Origin: Lentisphaeria bacterium
GTDB lineage: Bacteria > Verrucomicrobiota > Lentisphaeria > Victivallales > Victivallaceae
DNA length: 64,000 bases
Reading direction: 5' to 3'
NCBI GenBank assembly: GCA_017466125.1
Contig: JAFTUS010000084.1
Span: forward strand, 28,622 to 92,621
A program made the position numbers and the translations under genes. Below are positions 44,990-53,862 of this stretch, piece after piece. The notes beneath the pieces are model-generated. The model did no database searches, was not told the origin of the DNA, and saw only the letters and a program-made list of their open reading frames with translations. Position 1 is the first letter of the stretch. Each line of letters begins with the position of its first letter.

Positions 44990-47857
44990 ATGAAATCAGT
45001 TTTTTTCGGCACGCTTCTGCTGTTGACAGCGTATTCTGCATCAGCGATCCCGGTGGATTTGCTGCATTGCGAATTTTCCAGATGCCCCGGCAGCAGTTAT
45101 CCGACTGAAGGAAATCCGCTCTCCGTTCAACGCCGCCCCGGCGGTTGGCAGGTCAATATCGCCAAAAACGGACGTACAACCCACTGGCTTCTGCCCTATC
45201 ATGCGTGGAAAATCGCCAAACCTGATGCTGTCGTTTTGCGCGGCAGAGCAACGAAAGGCAAAGCCTGTGTCCGTTTCGGTATTTATGATGCCGCCAATAG
45301 ATTTTTCTATACTCCGTGGCAATGGGTGGACAAAGATTCCGACCGCATCGTTTTTCCTCTTGATACTGCCGGAGGGAAAGCCCCTTATCGTATATGGCGT
45401 ATGCAAATCGACACTCCTGCCCCGGATACCGAACTTTTTCTCAGACGAATTGATACCGTATTCAACCGGCATGAAAAAGATGCACTGCAACTGGTTCCGG
45501 ATACCGGAGAACGCTATCTGGCGGCTTATGACCGGACTCCGCGCTTTTTCATCCGTAACGGTTCCGGCAAGCACTTCACCGGCAGAGCCGCGTTCATTCT
45601 GAGTGGGCTGAATGGGAAAAAATGGGATATCTCCCGAAATGTCGACTTGCCTCCATACGGCGAATGTGCCTTCACTCCGCAAAACCCGCCGCCCGCATAC
45701 GGCAGTTATTATGGCAGAGAAGACCGGGCAACTCAGCGGCTCATGATCTCCTATGTACCGTACAACGGACTCAAACTTCCCCCCAATAAAGAGTTTGAGT
45801 TTGCCGTGGATAACCACTGGGTCAACGCAGGCGTGATCGAAGGATTGGATTATCTGGGTATCCGCGCCATCCGTACCATCGTCGGCTGGGAAAAAATGCA
45901 GCCCGTCTCCGGCAATGAGTGGAACTTCAAAGTATTTGATTCCCGCCTTGAACGATTGGAAAAAGCCGGAGTGAAAATGCGCGAAACGCTGGTGTTCACT
46001 CCCCGTTGGGCTGTGATCGACAACCCGCAAAATCTGTCCCATCCGCGTAACCGTATGCCCAAAATGGAAGCATGGCGGAACTATGTGCGTACCATTGCAC
46101 AACGTTACGGCAAGCGCGTGCAGTTGGTCGAATTGTGGAATGAACCGGATTTGCCGGGATTTTTCAACGGCTCCGTTGAAGAATATATCAACTATTGCCG
46201 GGAAGCAAGAAAAATCATCCGCGAAGTCTGTCCTGAACTGAAAATGTCCAGCGGCGGCTTTGCCACATTCCGTCAGGATTTGCCGTTTGCCCGCAACGCC
46301 GGGAAATTCCATGAGGCCGTCTTGAAAAATGCGGCAGATACTTTTGATTACCACAGTTATCACGAACACGGCTTTTTCCCGCACTATCAACGGATGATCG
46401 ATGAATATTTTTTGCCTCTGCGGAAAAAATACAACATCACTCACCCCTGGTTTGCCAGTGAGACCGCCTATCACTCCGCCAAAGGGACTGATGACCTTCA
46501 GGCTGACTGTCTTTTCAAAAAAATCCTGTTTGCCTGGGCGCGCGGTGCATTCAGTTACACCTGGTACGGATTGTTCAACACCAACTTTGATTTGGATTAC
46601 AGTGAACACAATTACGGCATGATCGACTATTTTATGAATGTCAAATACTCTTTTGCCGTTTACGCCGCACTGATCGCCAATTACCGTGAGGCTTCGTTTG
46701 TAAAACAGATACCGTTTGACGGCAAAGCGTGGATTTTCGTTTTCAAAAAGCCGTCCGGTTTCCTTATCCCGAACTGGAAGAATTCCGCTTTGGGCAGCCG
46801 TATCTGCTATGCTGCTGTCAGCGATGCCCGGACTGCGGCGGTCATTGACCACGAGGGAAACCGGGAAACTGTTCCTGTCTGCGACGGAGTGACCTTCTTC
46901 TTTACCGGCAGCAACGGTCAAAGTCTTGAACTTGCCGGAGCCGGTAAACTTCACGATATCCGGCTTGCCGCAGAGTTGAATTGCCCCAACGCCGTGATTT
47001 CCGGAAACCGGACCAAATCTTCTGTCACGGTGGTCAATCCGTGGAAAAAATCCGTCCGCTGCCGGATCACTCCGGTTGAAAAAGCGGGCATGAAATATCA
47101 CCGTATTCCGGCGGAAAGAGTTTTGCCCCCCGGAAGCGGAACGCAGTTTGACTTTGAATTTTCTGCACAGGAAAACGGCGGCGAGGTTGCAGTTGCCATC
47201 CGGTTTGACGATCAGGAGAAACTCATTCTCTCAACACCCGTCAAGGCGGCTCTGCTGTCAAAAAATGCCGATTTCAACAACCGCAAACCCGATTTTGTAA
47301 TGCAGGACTACTCGAAAATAGAAAACACCTTTGAGTTTGATCCCGAAAGTGCCAAAAAAGCGTGGAAAAACAGCGGCGACTTGAGTGCGGAAGTCTGGAT
47401 CGGTACCAGCGGCAAGAACCTTGAACTTCAGGTCGCCGTCCGTGATGATATCCACAAAGCATCCCCCCACGCGAACCGCATGTGGTTGGGGGATTCGGTA
47501 CAATTCGCATTGGAATTTCCCCGGCAGAGCGGTAATTTTGAGTTGGGCGGTGCGCTGAATGCCGACGGCAAACCTTACATTGACGGCTGGAAAGTTCCCG
47601 CCAAAGTGAAACTTCAGGATGTTTTGCCAAAAATCAAACTTGATATTTCCGGAAACGGTGATAAATTAATCTATCGTTTTTCAATTCCGCAAGAGGCGTT
47701 GAAAATAAATCAAAAGCAGTTGACGGACGGGTTCCGGTTCAACATTCTGGTCAATGACAATGACAACGGCAGAGACCGCAAGTGTTATATGCGGCTTGCT
47801 CCCGGTATTGGCAAAGATCATACAATGCAGTATTCGCCCTTGGTAATCTGCCGTTAA
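44990..47857 (+). CDS. Secreted clan GH-A (GH39-like) hydrolase with CBM9-type C-terminus
   Basis: This 955-residue exported enzyme has signal peptide MKSVFFGTLLLLTAYSASAI. N-terminal beta domains to about 265; TIM barrel with acid/base motif VELWNEPDLPGFFNG (Glu near 384) and nucleophile candidate WFASETAYHS (near 489); beta domains; and a C-terminal CBM9-like domain (about 775-955) ending FNILVNDNDNGRDRKCYMRL. The domain plan matches the enzymes at 23.2 and 28.7 kb. It is followed 16 bp later by a GH78 rhamnosidase, so pectic rhamnogalacturonan is a reasonable but unproven substrate. Confidence 0.8.
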   Translation: MKSVFFGTLLLLTAYSASAIPVDLLHCEFSRCPGSSYPTEGNPLSVQRRPGGWQVNIAKNGRTTHWLLPYHAWKIAKPDAVVLRGRATKGKACVRFGIYDAANRFFYTPWQWVDKDSDRIVFPLDTAGGKAPYRIWRMQIDTPAPDTELFLRRIDTVFNRHEKDALQLVPDTGERYLAAYDRTPRFFIRNGSGKHFTGRAAFILSGLNGKKWDISRNVDLPPYGECAFTPQNPPPAYGSYYGREDRATQRLMISYVPYNGLKLPPNKEFEFAVDNHWVNAGVIEGLDYLGIRAIRTIVGWEKMQPVSGNEWNFKVFDSRLERLEKAGVKMRETLVFTPRWAVIDNPQNLSHPRNRMPKMEAWRNYVRTIAQRYGKRVQLVELWNEPDLPGFFNGSVEEYINYCREARKIIREVCPELKMSSGGFATFRQDLPFARNAGKFHEAVLKNAADTFDYHSYHEHGFFPHYQRMIDEYFLPLRKKYNITHPWFASETAYHSAKGTDDLQADCLFKKILFAWARGAFSYTWYGLFNTNFDLDYSEHNYGMIDYFMNVKYSFAVYAALIANYREASFVKQIPFDGKAWIFVFKKPSGFLIPNWKNSALGSRICYAAVSDARTAAVIDHEGNRETVPVCDGVTFFFTGSNGQSLELAGAGKLHDIRLAAELNCPNAVISGNRTKSSVTVVNPWKKSVRCRITPVEKAGMKYHRIPAERVLPPGSGTQFDFEFSAQENGGEVAVAIRFDDQEKLILSTPVKAALLSKNADFNNRKPDFVMQDYSKIENTFEFDPESAKKAWKNSGDLSAEVWIGTSGKNLELQVAVRDDIHKASPHANRMWLGDSVQFALEFPRQSGNFELGGALNADGKPYIDGWKVPAKVKLQDVLPKIKLDISGNGDKLIYRFSIPQEALKINQKQLTDGFRFNILVNDNDNGRDRKCYMRLAPGIGKDHTMQYSPLVICR

Positions 47858-47873
47858 ATAACAGAGAGAAAAA

Positions 47874-50264
47874 ATGAAAAATAATTACCGTATCAAAGTT
47901 CCCGCCAAAGATGCAAGAAACGGAAATCTCGGCAGTTTATATACCGCAGACTGTGCCGCATGGATCTGGCATCCGGATAAGTGCGAAATGGTGGAGTTTG
48001 AACTCGAATGGGAACAAGAGAACGCACAGGAGGTCGTCTGTTTTGTTTCCGCCGACAACCGTTTTGAACTCTATCTCGATGATGAATATATCGCCATGGG
48101 TCCTGACCGCTGCGATGTGGCGCATTGGGCGTTTTCAGCGTTGAAACTTCAATTCAGCCCCGGCACGCACCGTTTGCGGGCGCATTGCTGGCACTATCCG
48201 CATGAAAGCGACATCATGCCGCTGGCGCAGTTGACTTACCGGGCCGGATTTCTTTTCGGCGCAGAGGATGAAACTTTACGTCCCGTTTTCAATACCGGTT
48301 CCGCTCCGTGGCGGGTACGGGCATTGAACGGTGTCTCTTTTGAACCGGTCTGCCGCTGGATCGGCTCGGCAACGATCACGGATGTGAACGCATTTTCCAA
48401 CCCGGCTCCGTGGGTTGCGGCAGAAATCGTGGATGCGGCACGAGAAGGCAATATGTGGGGTGCTATCGAAAATTTCCGCCGCCTCTATCCGTCAGAATTG
48501 CCCGAACAGATGCGGAAACTCTGGAACGGCAGGGCAAAAGTCCGTGCCGCATGGGAAGGTTTTGAGGAAAATATCATTCAAATTCCGCAACAGTGCAATG
48601 CCGCTCCCGAATGGCAGGCTTTTTTCAATAACACTTCGCCGATTACGGTTCCCGCCGACAGCCGTGTTGCAGTCGTTGCTGATTTTGAAGATTATCTTTG
48701 CGCTTATCCGGAACTGACCGTTGCCGGAGGCGGAGAAGATTGTACTATCGAACTTTGCTGGCAGGAAAGTTTCTACGAGGATGCCAATAATGCTCCGCTC
48801 TGGAATGTCAAGCCCGCCCGGGATGTGATTTGCGGCAAGTATTTTCTGCGGAGTAAAAATCACCAGCGTGATACGTTCCGTAACATTCCTGAAACAGAGT
48901 GCCGCTGCAAGCCTTTCTGGTGGCGGGCAGGGCGTTATTTACTGTTGCTGATCCGCACCGGCAATACTCCTGTTACATTAAAAAATCTGCACTTTTTTGA
49001 ATGCCGTTATCCGGCAGAAAAAGAGTCCGCCATCACCTTTGACCGGCAGGAACTTTCCGATATTCAGCCGATGATGATAAGAGCTATGCAGAGTTGTATG
49101 CACGAAACCTTTATGGATTGCCCTTATTTTGAACAACTCATGTATGTCGGAGACGGCCGCCTGGAATGTCTCACGGCTTACATGATGATGCAAGACAATG
49201 CATTGTGCAAACGCGCCATCCATCTCCTTGACTGGTCACGGCCTTTCTGGAACGGTCTGGTTGCAGAACGTTACCCCAGCGCATTTCCGCAGTTAAGTGC
49301 CACATTCAGTGCGCTCTGGCCGCTTATGGTGCGTGATTTTATGATGTACCGCCGTTTTGATTCCGAAAAGGAGTTCAAAGAACTGCGTTCGGCAGTGCGT
49401 TCCATGCACATGGCTCTGGCGGAATATGTCAGTGACCGTGATTTGCTGGAAAATCTGCCCGGTTGGTCATTTGTCGATTGGCTCAAAGAATGGAATATCG
49501 GCGTTCCGCCGCCGGGAGAAAGTGCCGCATGCGGTGCAATATTCTCATTGCACTATCTTCTTTCATTGAAAGCCGCCATCGAACTTGAAGAATTCATGCC
49601 GGAAAACGGCGGCGGTTTGAAATCCTATTATCAGAATATGTATGACCGGGTGGCAGAAAGTGTTCTCAAACACTTCTGGAATGAAGAAGAATCCCTTTTT
49701 GCCGATGACCTTGCCGGAACCCGTTTCAGTATGCACGCACAATGTCTGGCGATCCTCTCCGGAGTGATTGCCGGAGAAAAACAGAAACGCTGTTTTGAGG
49801 CCATGCTGAAAAAAGAGAATATCGCATTCCCCACACTGTACTTTATTTTCTACCTTTTTGAAACATTCAAAGTGGTGGGAGAAGGCGGAAAAATCCTCGA
49901 TTATGCGTATATCTGGAAAGATATGCTCGACAAGGGAGCCGTCACCACATGGGAAAAACCGGAGCCGACCCGTTCCGATTGTCACGCCTGGGGAGCGCAC
50001 CTCTACTATCACTACTTCGCCTCGCTGGCAGGCATCCGGCCCGCAGTACCCGGTTTCCGGGAAGTCACGGTAATGCCCGCTTTCGGAGAATTGAAGCATA
50101 TTTCAGGGACTATGCCTCATCCGGACGGTGTGATTTCTTTTGATTTCCGCAAAGAATCAAATCATTCCGTCAGCGGTCACATCACGCTGCCCGGAGAAGT
50201 CGGCGGAAGTTTTACTTTCGGCGGAAAAACAAAACGCCTCTATCCCGGCGAAAACAAACTGTGA
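47874..50264 (+). CDS. Alpha-L-rhamnosidase-like, GH78
   Basis: This 796-residue protein has no signal peptide. The N-terminal half holds beta domains (VCFVSADNRFELYLDDEYIA is typical of the first sandwich). The (alpha/alpha)6 catalytic region starts near residue 395 with MHETFMDCPYFEQLMYVGDG, the GH78 motif that normally reads DCPxRxExxGWxGD but varies here. WSFVDWLKEWNIG and TRSDCHAWGAHLYYHYFASL follow as in the family. A C-terminal beta sandwich closes the protein. Expected to release alpha-L-rhamnose from oligosaccharides in the cytosol or periplasm. It is the last gene of operon E. Confidence 0.85.
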   Translation: MKNNYRIKVPAKDARNGNLGSLYTADCAAWIWHPDKCEMVEFELEWEQENAQEVVCFVSADNRFELYLDDEYIAMGPDRCDVAHWAFSALKLQFSPGTHRLRAHCWHYPHESDIMPLAQLTYRAGFLFGAEDETLRPVFNTGSAPWRVRALNGVSFEPVCRWIGSATITDVNAFSNPAPWVAAEIVDAAREGNMWGAIENFRRLYPSELPEQMRKLWNGRAKVRAAWEGFEENIIQIPQQCNAAPEWQAFFNNTSPITVPADSRVAVVADFEDYLCAYPELTVAGGGEDCTIELCWQESFYEDANNAPLWNVKPARDVICGKYFLRSKNHQRDTFRNIPETECRCKPFWWRAGRYLLLLIRTGNTPVTLKNLHFFECRYPAEKESAITFDRQELSDIQPMMIRAMQSCMHETFMDCPYFEQLMYVGDGRLECLTAYMMMQDNALCKRAIHLLDWSRPFWNGLVAERYPSAFPQLSATFSALWPLMVRDFMMYRRFDSEKEFKELRSAVRSMHMALAEYVSDRDLLENLPGWSFVDWLKEWNIGVPPPGESAACGAIFSLHYLLSLKAAIELEEFMPENGGGLKSYYQNMYDRVAESVLKHFWNEEESLFADDLAGTRFSMHAQCLAILSGVIAGEKQKRCFEAMLKKENIAFPTLYFIFYLFETFKVVGEGGKILDYAYIWKDMLDKGAVTTWEKPEPTRSDCHAWGAHLYYHYFASLAGIRPAVPGFREVTVMPAFGELKHISGTMPHPDGVISFDFRKESNHSVSGHITLPGEVGGSFTFGGKTKRLYPGENKL

Positions 50265-50310
50265 TCTGACGGATTGCAGAAACAGCCTGTTTGAAAAGTA
50301 CGATATATTA

Positions 50311-50613
50311 TTTTGGGGCTCTGTACGAAAGGTTGACTGATTTTTACAGGGGCTTCGGAATGCTTCGTCCGCTCAACGCCCCGATAAAATACGCTTTGCT
50401 TTTTTATCGGGGCATCGCTTCCGGCGAGTGGTATTGCCTCATGCGAGGCAATATCGACGCTGCGCTTGTACTTTCGCCGCCATTTTAAGGCGGCGACCAG
50501 CGTTCCGCCTCCGTCTTCGTAAAACTACGCCGCGACAAGGCTGGACCACGTCCGGGTACGACCCGGGGCGGGGTACGCGCTGCGCGCGGATTTTTTTTAT
50601 CAGTCTATATTTA
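50311..50613 (+). repeat. Dispersed multi-hairpin element, copy 2 (possible structured RNA)
   Basis: This 303-bp element fills most of the 358-bp gap between the convergent GH78 and esterase genes and matches 19853-20122. Stems include CCGATAAAA/TTTTATCGG (50381-50389, 50402-50410) and ATTGCCTC/GAGGCAAT (50433-50440, 50445-50452); each differs from copy 1 on both arms so that pairing is kept. It has about 30 extra bases between the CCAGC and GCTGG arms. Hairpins CGCCGCC/GGCGGCG and CCGGGT/ACCCGG and the terminal GC hairpin with T-run are unchanged. Confidence 0.8.
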
Positions 50614-50622
50614 GTACACAGC

Positions 50623-51843
50623 CTATTTTTTCAACGTAAAACTTTCAAAGCCCGGTGACGGCACGCGGTGTCCGTCGGTCTGCTGGGCTTTTAACAGGCA
50701 CTTGCATTTTATGGCGTTGAACATCGCCAGATGACCGGAGGGCGGACAGGTGCGGTCGCCCAGACCGGTGGTGAGCGAAATGAAAGTGGTGATGCGTTTG
50801 CTCAAATTGACCGGGTCGAAGTAGTCCAGTCCCCGGCAATATTCCGGACGCCAGCCGTGGAAACGTCCGGCGGTCACTCCCGCAAGATCGGCACACCACG
50901 GCACGTAAAGACTCACCTGTGAAACATTTCCGTCAAGCATGGCGGCACTCAATGCCTGATAACCGCCCATACTGCCGCCGTAAACCGTCAGATCTTTTCC
51001 GTTGAATTCCGGGAGCTGCCGCACAAATTCCAGCACTCTTGCGCCCCGCAGAGCCATGAAAAGGAAATCACTTTCCTCCGGTGTACGGTTGTTGCGGAAA
51101 CCGAAATTTTTCAGTTCGGTTCTTTGCATTTTCCGGTAAAAATCCTTCTCTTTGCCTTCGGGCAGTCCGAAACGGTTTACCGATACGCCGATACTGCCGG
51201 TGCCGAGAACATCTTCACGGGGCGTGGGGGAAAAGGAGTAGCCGTAGAATTTCACAAAAGCCTTCTGACTTTTCACAGCGGCATTAACGGGCATATAGAG
51301 ATAACCGGTCGCCGGATATTTCCCGGCGCATTTGATTTCAAAACTCCAGCATTTCACATTGGGCAGTTTGCTTTCCAGCGGAGTCAGTTTGTACTCCAGG
51401 GGAACTTGAGCAAGGCGTTTTTTCTGTTCCTGCCAGAAAGAGTCAAAATCTGCCGGTTCTGCGGCGGTCTGCTGTATTTTATGCACATTTGCCCCGGCGG
51501 AGGCAGAGAGGATCAGCGCACCTTTTATCTCTCTGCCGTTGGGTTCAAGGGCTTTGGCTTCGATATTGACAAAACCGGGCTTTTTCAAACGGGTTTTGAT
51601 GATGACCGGTTCATCGGAGGCTTTTTCGCCTGCTGCCAGCGAACCGTCTTCGCTCCAGAGTTCCCACGCCACCCTTTTGCCTGCAAGCGGCTTGCCGTCT
51701 TCCAGCAGACGGAGCGTGAAAGTGATTTTTTCTCCGACTTTGTACGAAAGAGGATTTTTATCGGTTTTTACTTCAAACCAGATTTTCCCTGCACTCAGAA
51801 TACCGCAGGAAAACAGCAGAGCAAGAAAGATAAATTTTTTCAT
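50623..51843 (-). CDS. Secreted acetyl xylan esterase-like alpha/beta hydrolase
   Basis: This 406-residue exported enzyme has signal peptide MKKFIFLALLFSCGILSAGK. After an N-terminal Ig-like beta domain (20-115) comes an AXE1-type alpha/beta hydrolase. It has nucleophile motif VYGGSMGGYQAL (Ser near 297), an acid residue in TGLGDRTCPPSG and the catalytic His in TDGHRVPSPG near the end. Such enzymes remove acetyl groups from xylan or pectin side chains and open the polymer to glycosidases. It is the last gene of operon F, 9 bp after the symporter. Its C-terminus (GFESFTLKK) has a relic twin near 34.0 kb. Confidence 0.85.
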   Translation of the reverse strand: MKKFIFLALLFSCGILSAGKIWFEVKTDKNPLSYKVGEKITFTLRLLEDGKPLAGKRVAWELWSEDGSLAAGEKASDEPVIIKTRLKKPGFVNIEAKALEPNGREIKGALILSASAGANVHKIQQTAAEPADFDSFWQEQKKRLAQVPLEYKLTPLESKLPNVKCWSFEIKCAGKYPATGYLYMPVNAAVKSQKAFVKFYGYSFSPTPREDVLGTGSIGVSVNRFGLPEGKEKDFYRKMQRTELKNFGFRNNRTPEESDFLFMALRGARVLEFVRQLPEFNGKDLTVYGGSMGGYQALSAAMLDGNVSQVSLYVPWCADLAGVTAGRFHGWRPEYCRGLDYFDPVNLSKRITTFISLTTGLGDRTCPPSGHLAMFNAIKCKCLLKAQQTDGHRVPSPGFESFTLKK

Positions 51844-51852
51844 CCGATCACC

Positions 51853-53862
51853 TCAATCTTTTTTATCAGAAACAAAACCGTCATCCTCGCTGTGCGCACC
51901 GTCACGGAGAAGACGGAACATCGTACGCAAATCTTTACAGCCGCCCCACAGCAGCCATACAGCCGTAAGCGGCGTAATCACCAGCAGGATACCGCAGTAT
52001 GCAAGCAGATAGTTGAACCAACCCTCCTCCGTCCACATACGGATATATGGATTGGGGAAACAGTAGCCGATCACGTTCCAGAGTGTTACAAGAATGAAGA
52101 ACGCACCCCAGCCGAGGTTCCAGACGGCAACGGAGCTGGCAATGATCTTGTCACGCAAGGTGAACTCTTCATCAAATCCGAAAAAGATCCGCTTGAATGT
52201 GGAGATCTTGCGGGTATTGACCAGTTTCTTTTCGCCGTCACTGTATGCTCCGCGGTGGAGAAGTTTATCGAGATCATACTCCTTGCGGCAGGTGGCAAAC
52301 GAAACCGCCGCAAAGACGATCTGCGCCAGTATCGTGGCGATAAAGGAGAGCCATGCGCCGTTGAGCGGACACTTGTTCACCGCCTTGAGCAGCGTCTGGT
52401 TGCCGGGGAAGAAATTCAGCAGAAATTCCCGGAAAAACGCCCAGCAGTGACTGTCCAGCAGCAGTACGAAAAAGAGAGCGACCACCGTACCGACTCCGGC
52501 GGAAGCCCAGGCGCCGGCAACCGTGGCTTTCCGCCAGTAGAGACCGCCGATGATGGCACTGCCCGCACTGGCGGCAAAAATCACACCGGTAAGCATCTGG
52601 AACATGGCGATATATTCGCTTTGCGTGTAATAGAGACTGAAGAAAAAGGCAAACACCGCAACAAAGATCATCGCACTTTTCAGCAGAAGCAGATGTGTTT
52701 TCTGACTGATTTCTTTGCCGTAGACCGGCAGAACGACATCCTGAATGAGAATGGTTCCCCAACTGTGGATGTAGGTCGTATCCGTCGAAAGCATGAAGAA
52801 AAAGAGAACTGCCGCAAACATCCCTTTTATACCGATGGGGAGTTGTTCGGCAAAGGCGATCGGCATGAGCATCTGATCCACGACCGCAGGAGAGAGAAAA
52901 CTGTTGAGTTTCTCCGTCAATCCGGCGGTGAAACCTTTGTATTTATCGGAGAAGAGCAGCACACTGCCCCCCAGACAGAACATGATGTTGAACAAATTGA
53001 ACGTCAACTGACGCCACGTACTTAAAATGCCGCCCATTTTCGCTTCATGGGGACTCAAAGCACTGCCGGAGTAGCCCTGATTGCCCTGCCATGCGCCCCG
53101 GTGGGCAAAAAGCGCGTAGAGCATGATAAGGAAATACCAGAAGTTGAAATCGCCGATTTTTTCCGTATCGAAAGGATTGACATAACTCATTCCGTCGGGA
53201 CGGTTCAGGAAGGCTCCGCGAAGTTCATCGACCGTAAAGAGACAAATAACTGTAATGGCAACGGCGATGCACATGACGTAAACCAGAAGCATCTGAAGTG
53301 TATCGGTCATCATATTCTGGACCTGTCCGCCGTTGAGCAGTACAAAACACGCCATGCCGAGGAACAGTATCATCAGCAGGGGGAAAGTCGGTATGCCGCC
53401 GAGCGTCTGCGGGAGTCCGAGAAAGCAGATGAAGAAGTTCGCCCCGACTGCCGGAAAAATGCCGAAGTTGATGATCCCCGCCATCCAGCAGATGAACCCC
53501 ATGGTGATGCGGAACTTCCGGCTGTACCGTATTTCAAAAAACTGGGCAAGGGTCATGACCCGGGTTTCACGGTAGCGGTAGGTGACGAAACCGGAGACCA
53601 TCAAAATCGTCAGAAAGACCGTCAAACCGATGTTCCACCACTCAAACGCCCAGCCGGAGTGATAGAAACGCTGGCCGATCGCCACCAGCGAGATCAGCCC
53701 CATTCCGGCAATGCCGTTGGCGGCGGTCAGCAGATAACGCCCGCCGGTGCGTCCTCCAACGAGGAAGTCCGCCACGGTACGGGAGTATTTCCGTATCCGT
53801 ATCACCAGATAAAACATCAATACTGTCGGTACAACAACCAACGCCCAGTCGATCAGACTCAT
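51853..53862 (-). CDS. Sodium:solute symporter (SSS family), long form
   Basis: This 669-residue membrane protein has about 14-15 hydrophobic helices and a long hydrophilic linker before the last ones (about 530-590). Family segments are FLVGGRTGGRYLLTAANGIA near the N-terminus and FMLSTDTTYIHSWGTILIQD at the Na+-site helix. It overlaps the rhamnosidase stop by 4 bp, and the esterase follows 9 bp downstream. The likely cargo is a sugar released by operon F enzymes, possibly rhamnose. Substrate is inferred from context. Confidence 0.87.
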   Translation of the reverse strand: MSLIDWALVVVPTVLMFYLVIRIRKYSRTVADFLVGGRTGGRYLLTAANGIAGMGLISLVAIGQRFYHSGWAFEWWNIGLTVFLTILMVSGFVTYRYRETRVMTLAQFFEIRYSRKFRITMGFICWMAGIINFGIFPAVGANFFICFLGLPQTLGGIPTFPLLMILFLGMACFVLLNGGQVQNMMTDTLQMLLVYVMCIAVAITVICLFTVDELRGAFLNRPDGMSYVNPFDTEKIGDFNFWYFLIMLYALFAHRGAWQGNQGYSGSALSPHEAKMGGILSTWRQLTFNLFNIMFCLGGSVLLFSDKYKGFTAGLTEKLNSFLSPAVVDQMLMPIAFAEQLPIGIKGMFAAVLFFFMLSTDTTYIHSWGTILIQDVVLPVYGKEISQKTHLLLLKSAMIFVAVFAFFFSLYYTQSEYIAMFQMLTGVIFAASAGSAIIGGLYWRKATVAGAWASAGVGTVVALFFVLLLDSHCWAFFREFLLNFFPGNQTLLKAVNKCPLNGAWLSFIATILAQIVFAAVSFATCRKEYDLDKLLHRGAYSDGEKKLVNTRKISTFKRIFFGFDEEFTLRDKIIASSVAVWNLGWGAFFILVTLWNVIGYCFPNPYIRMWTEEGWFNYLLAYCGILLVITPLTAVWLLWGGCKDLRTMFRLLRDGAHSEDDGFVSDKKD

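Noticed and set aside
45041..47101. 686-codon open frame on the minus strand opposite the GH at 44990-47857
   Set aside because: Its protein shows no domain or signal motifs, and the plus-strand frame has a signal peptide, catalytic motifs and operon spacing. It is an antisense by-product of codon bias.
51124..53025. 633-codon plus-strand frame opposite the esterase and symporter
   Set aside because: It spans two clear minus-strand genes and their junction; low-complexity, basic/acidic composition with no recognisable domain.
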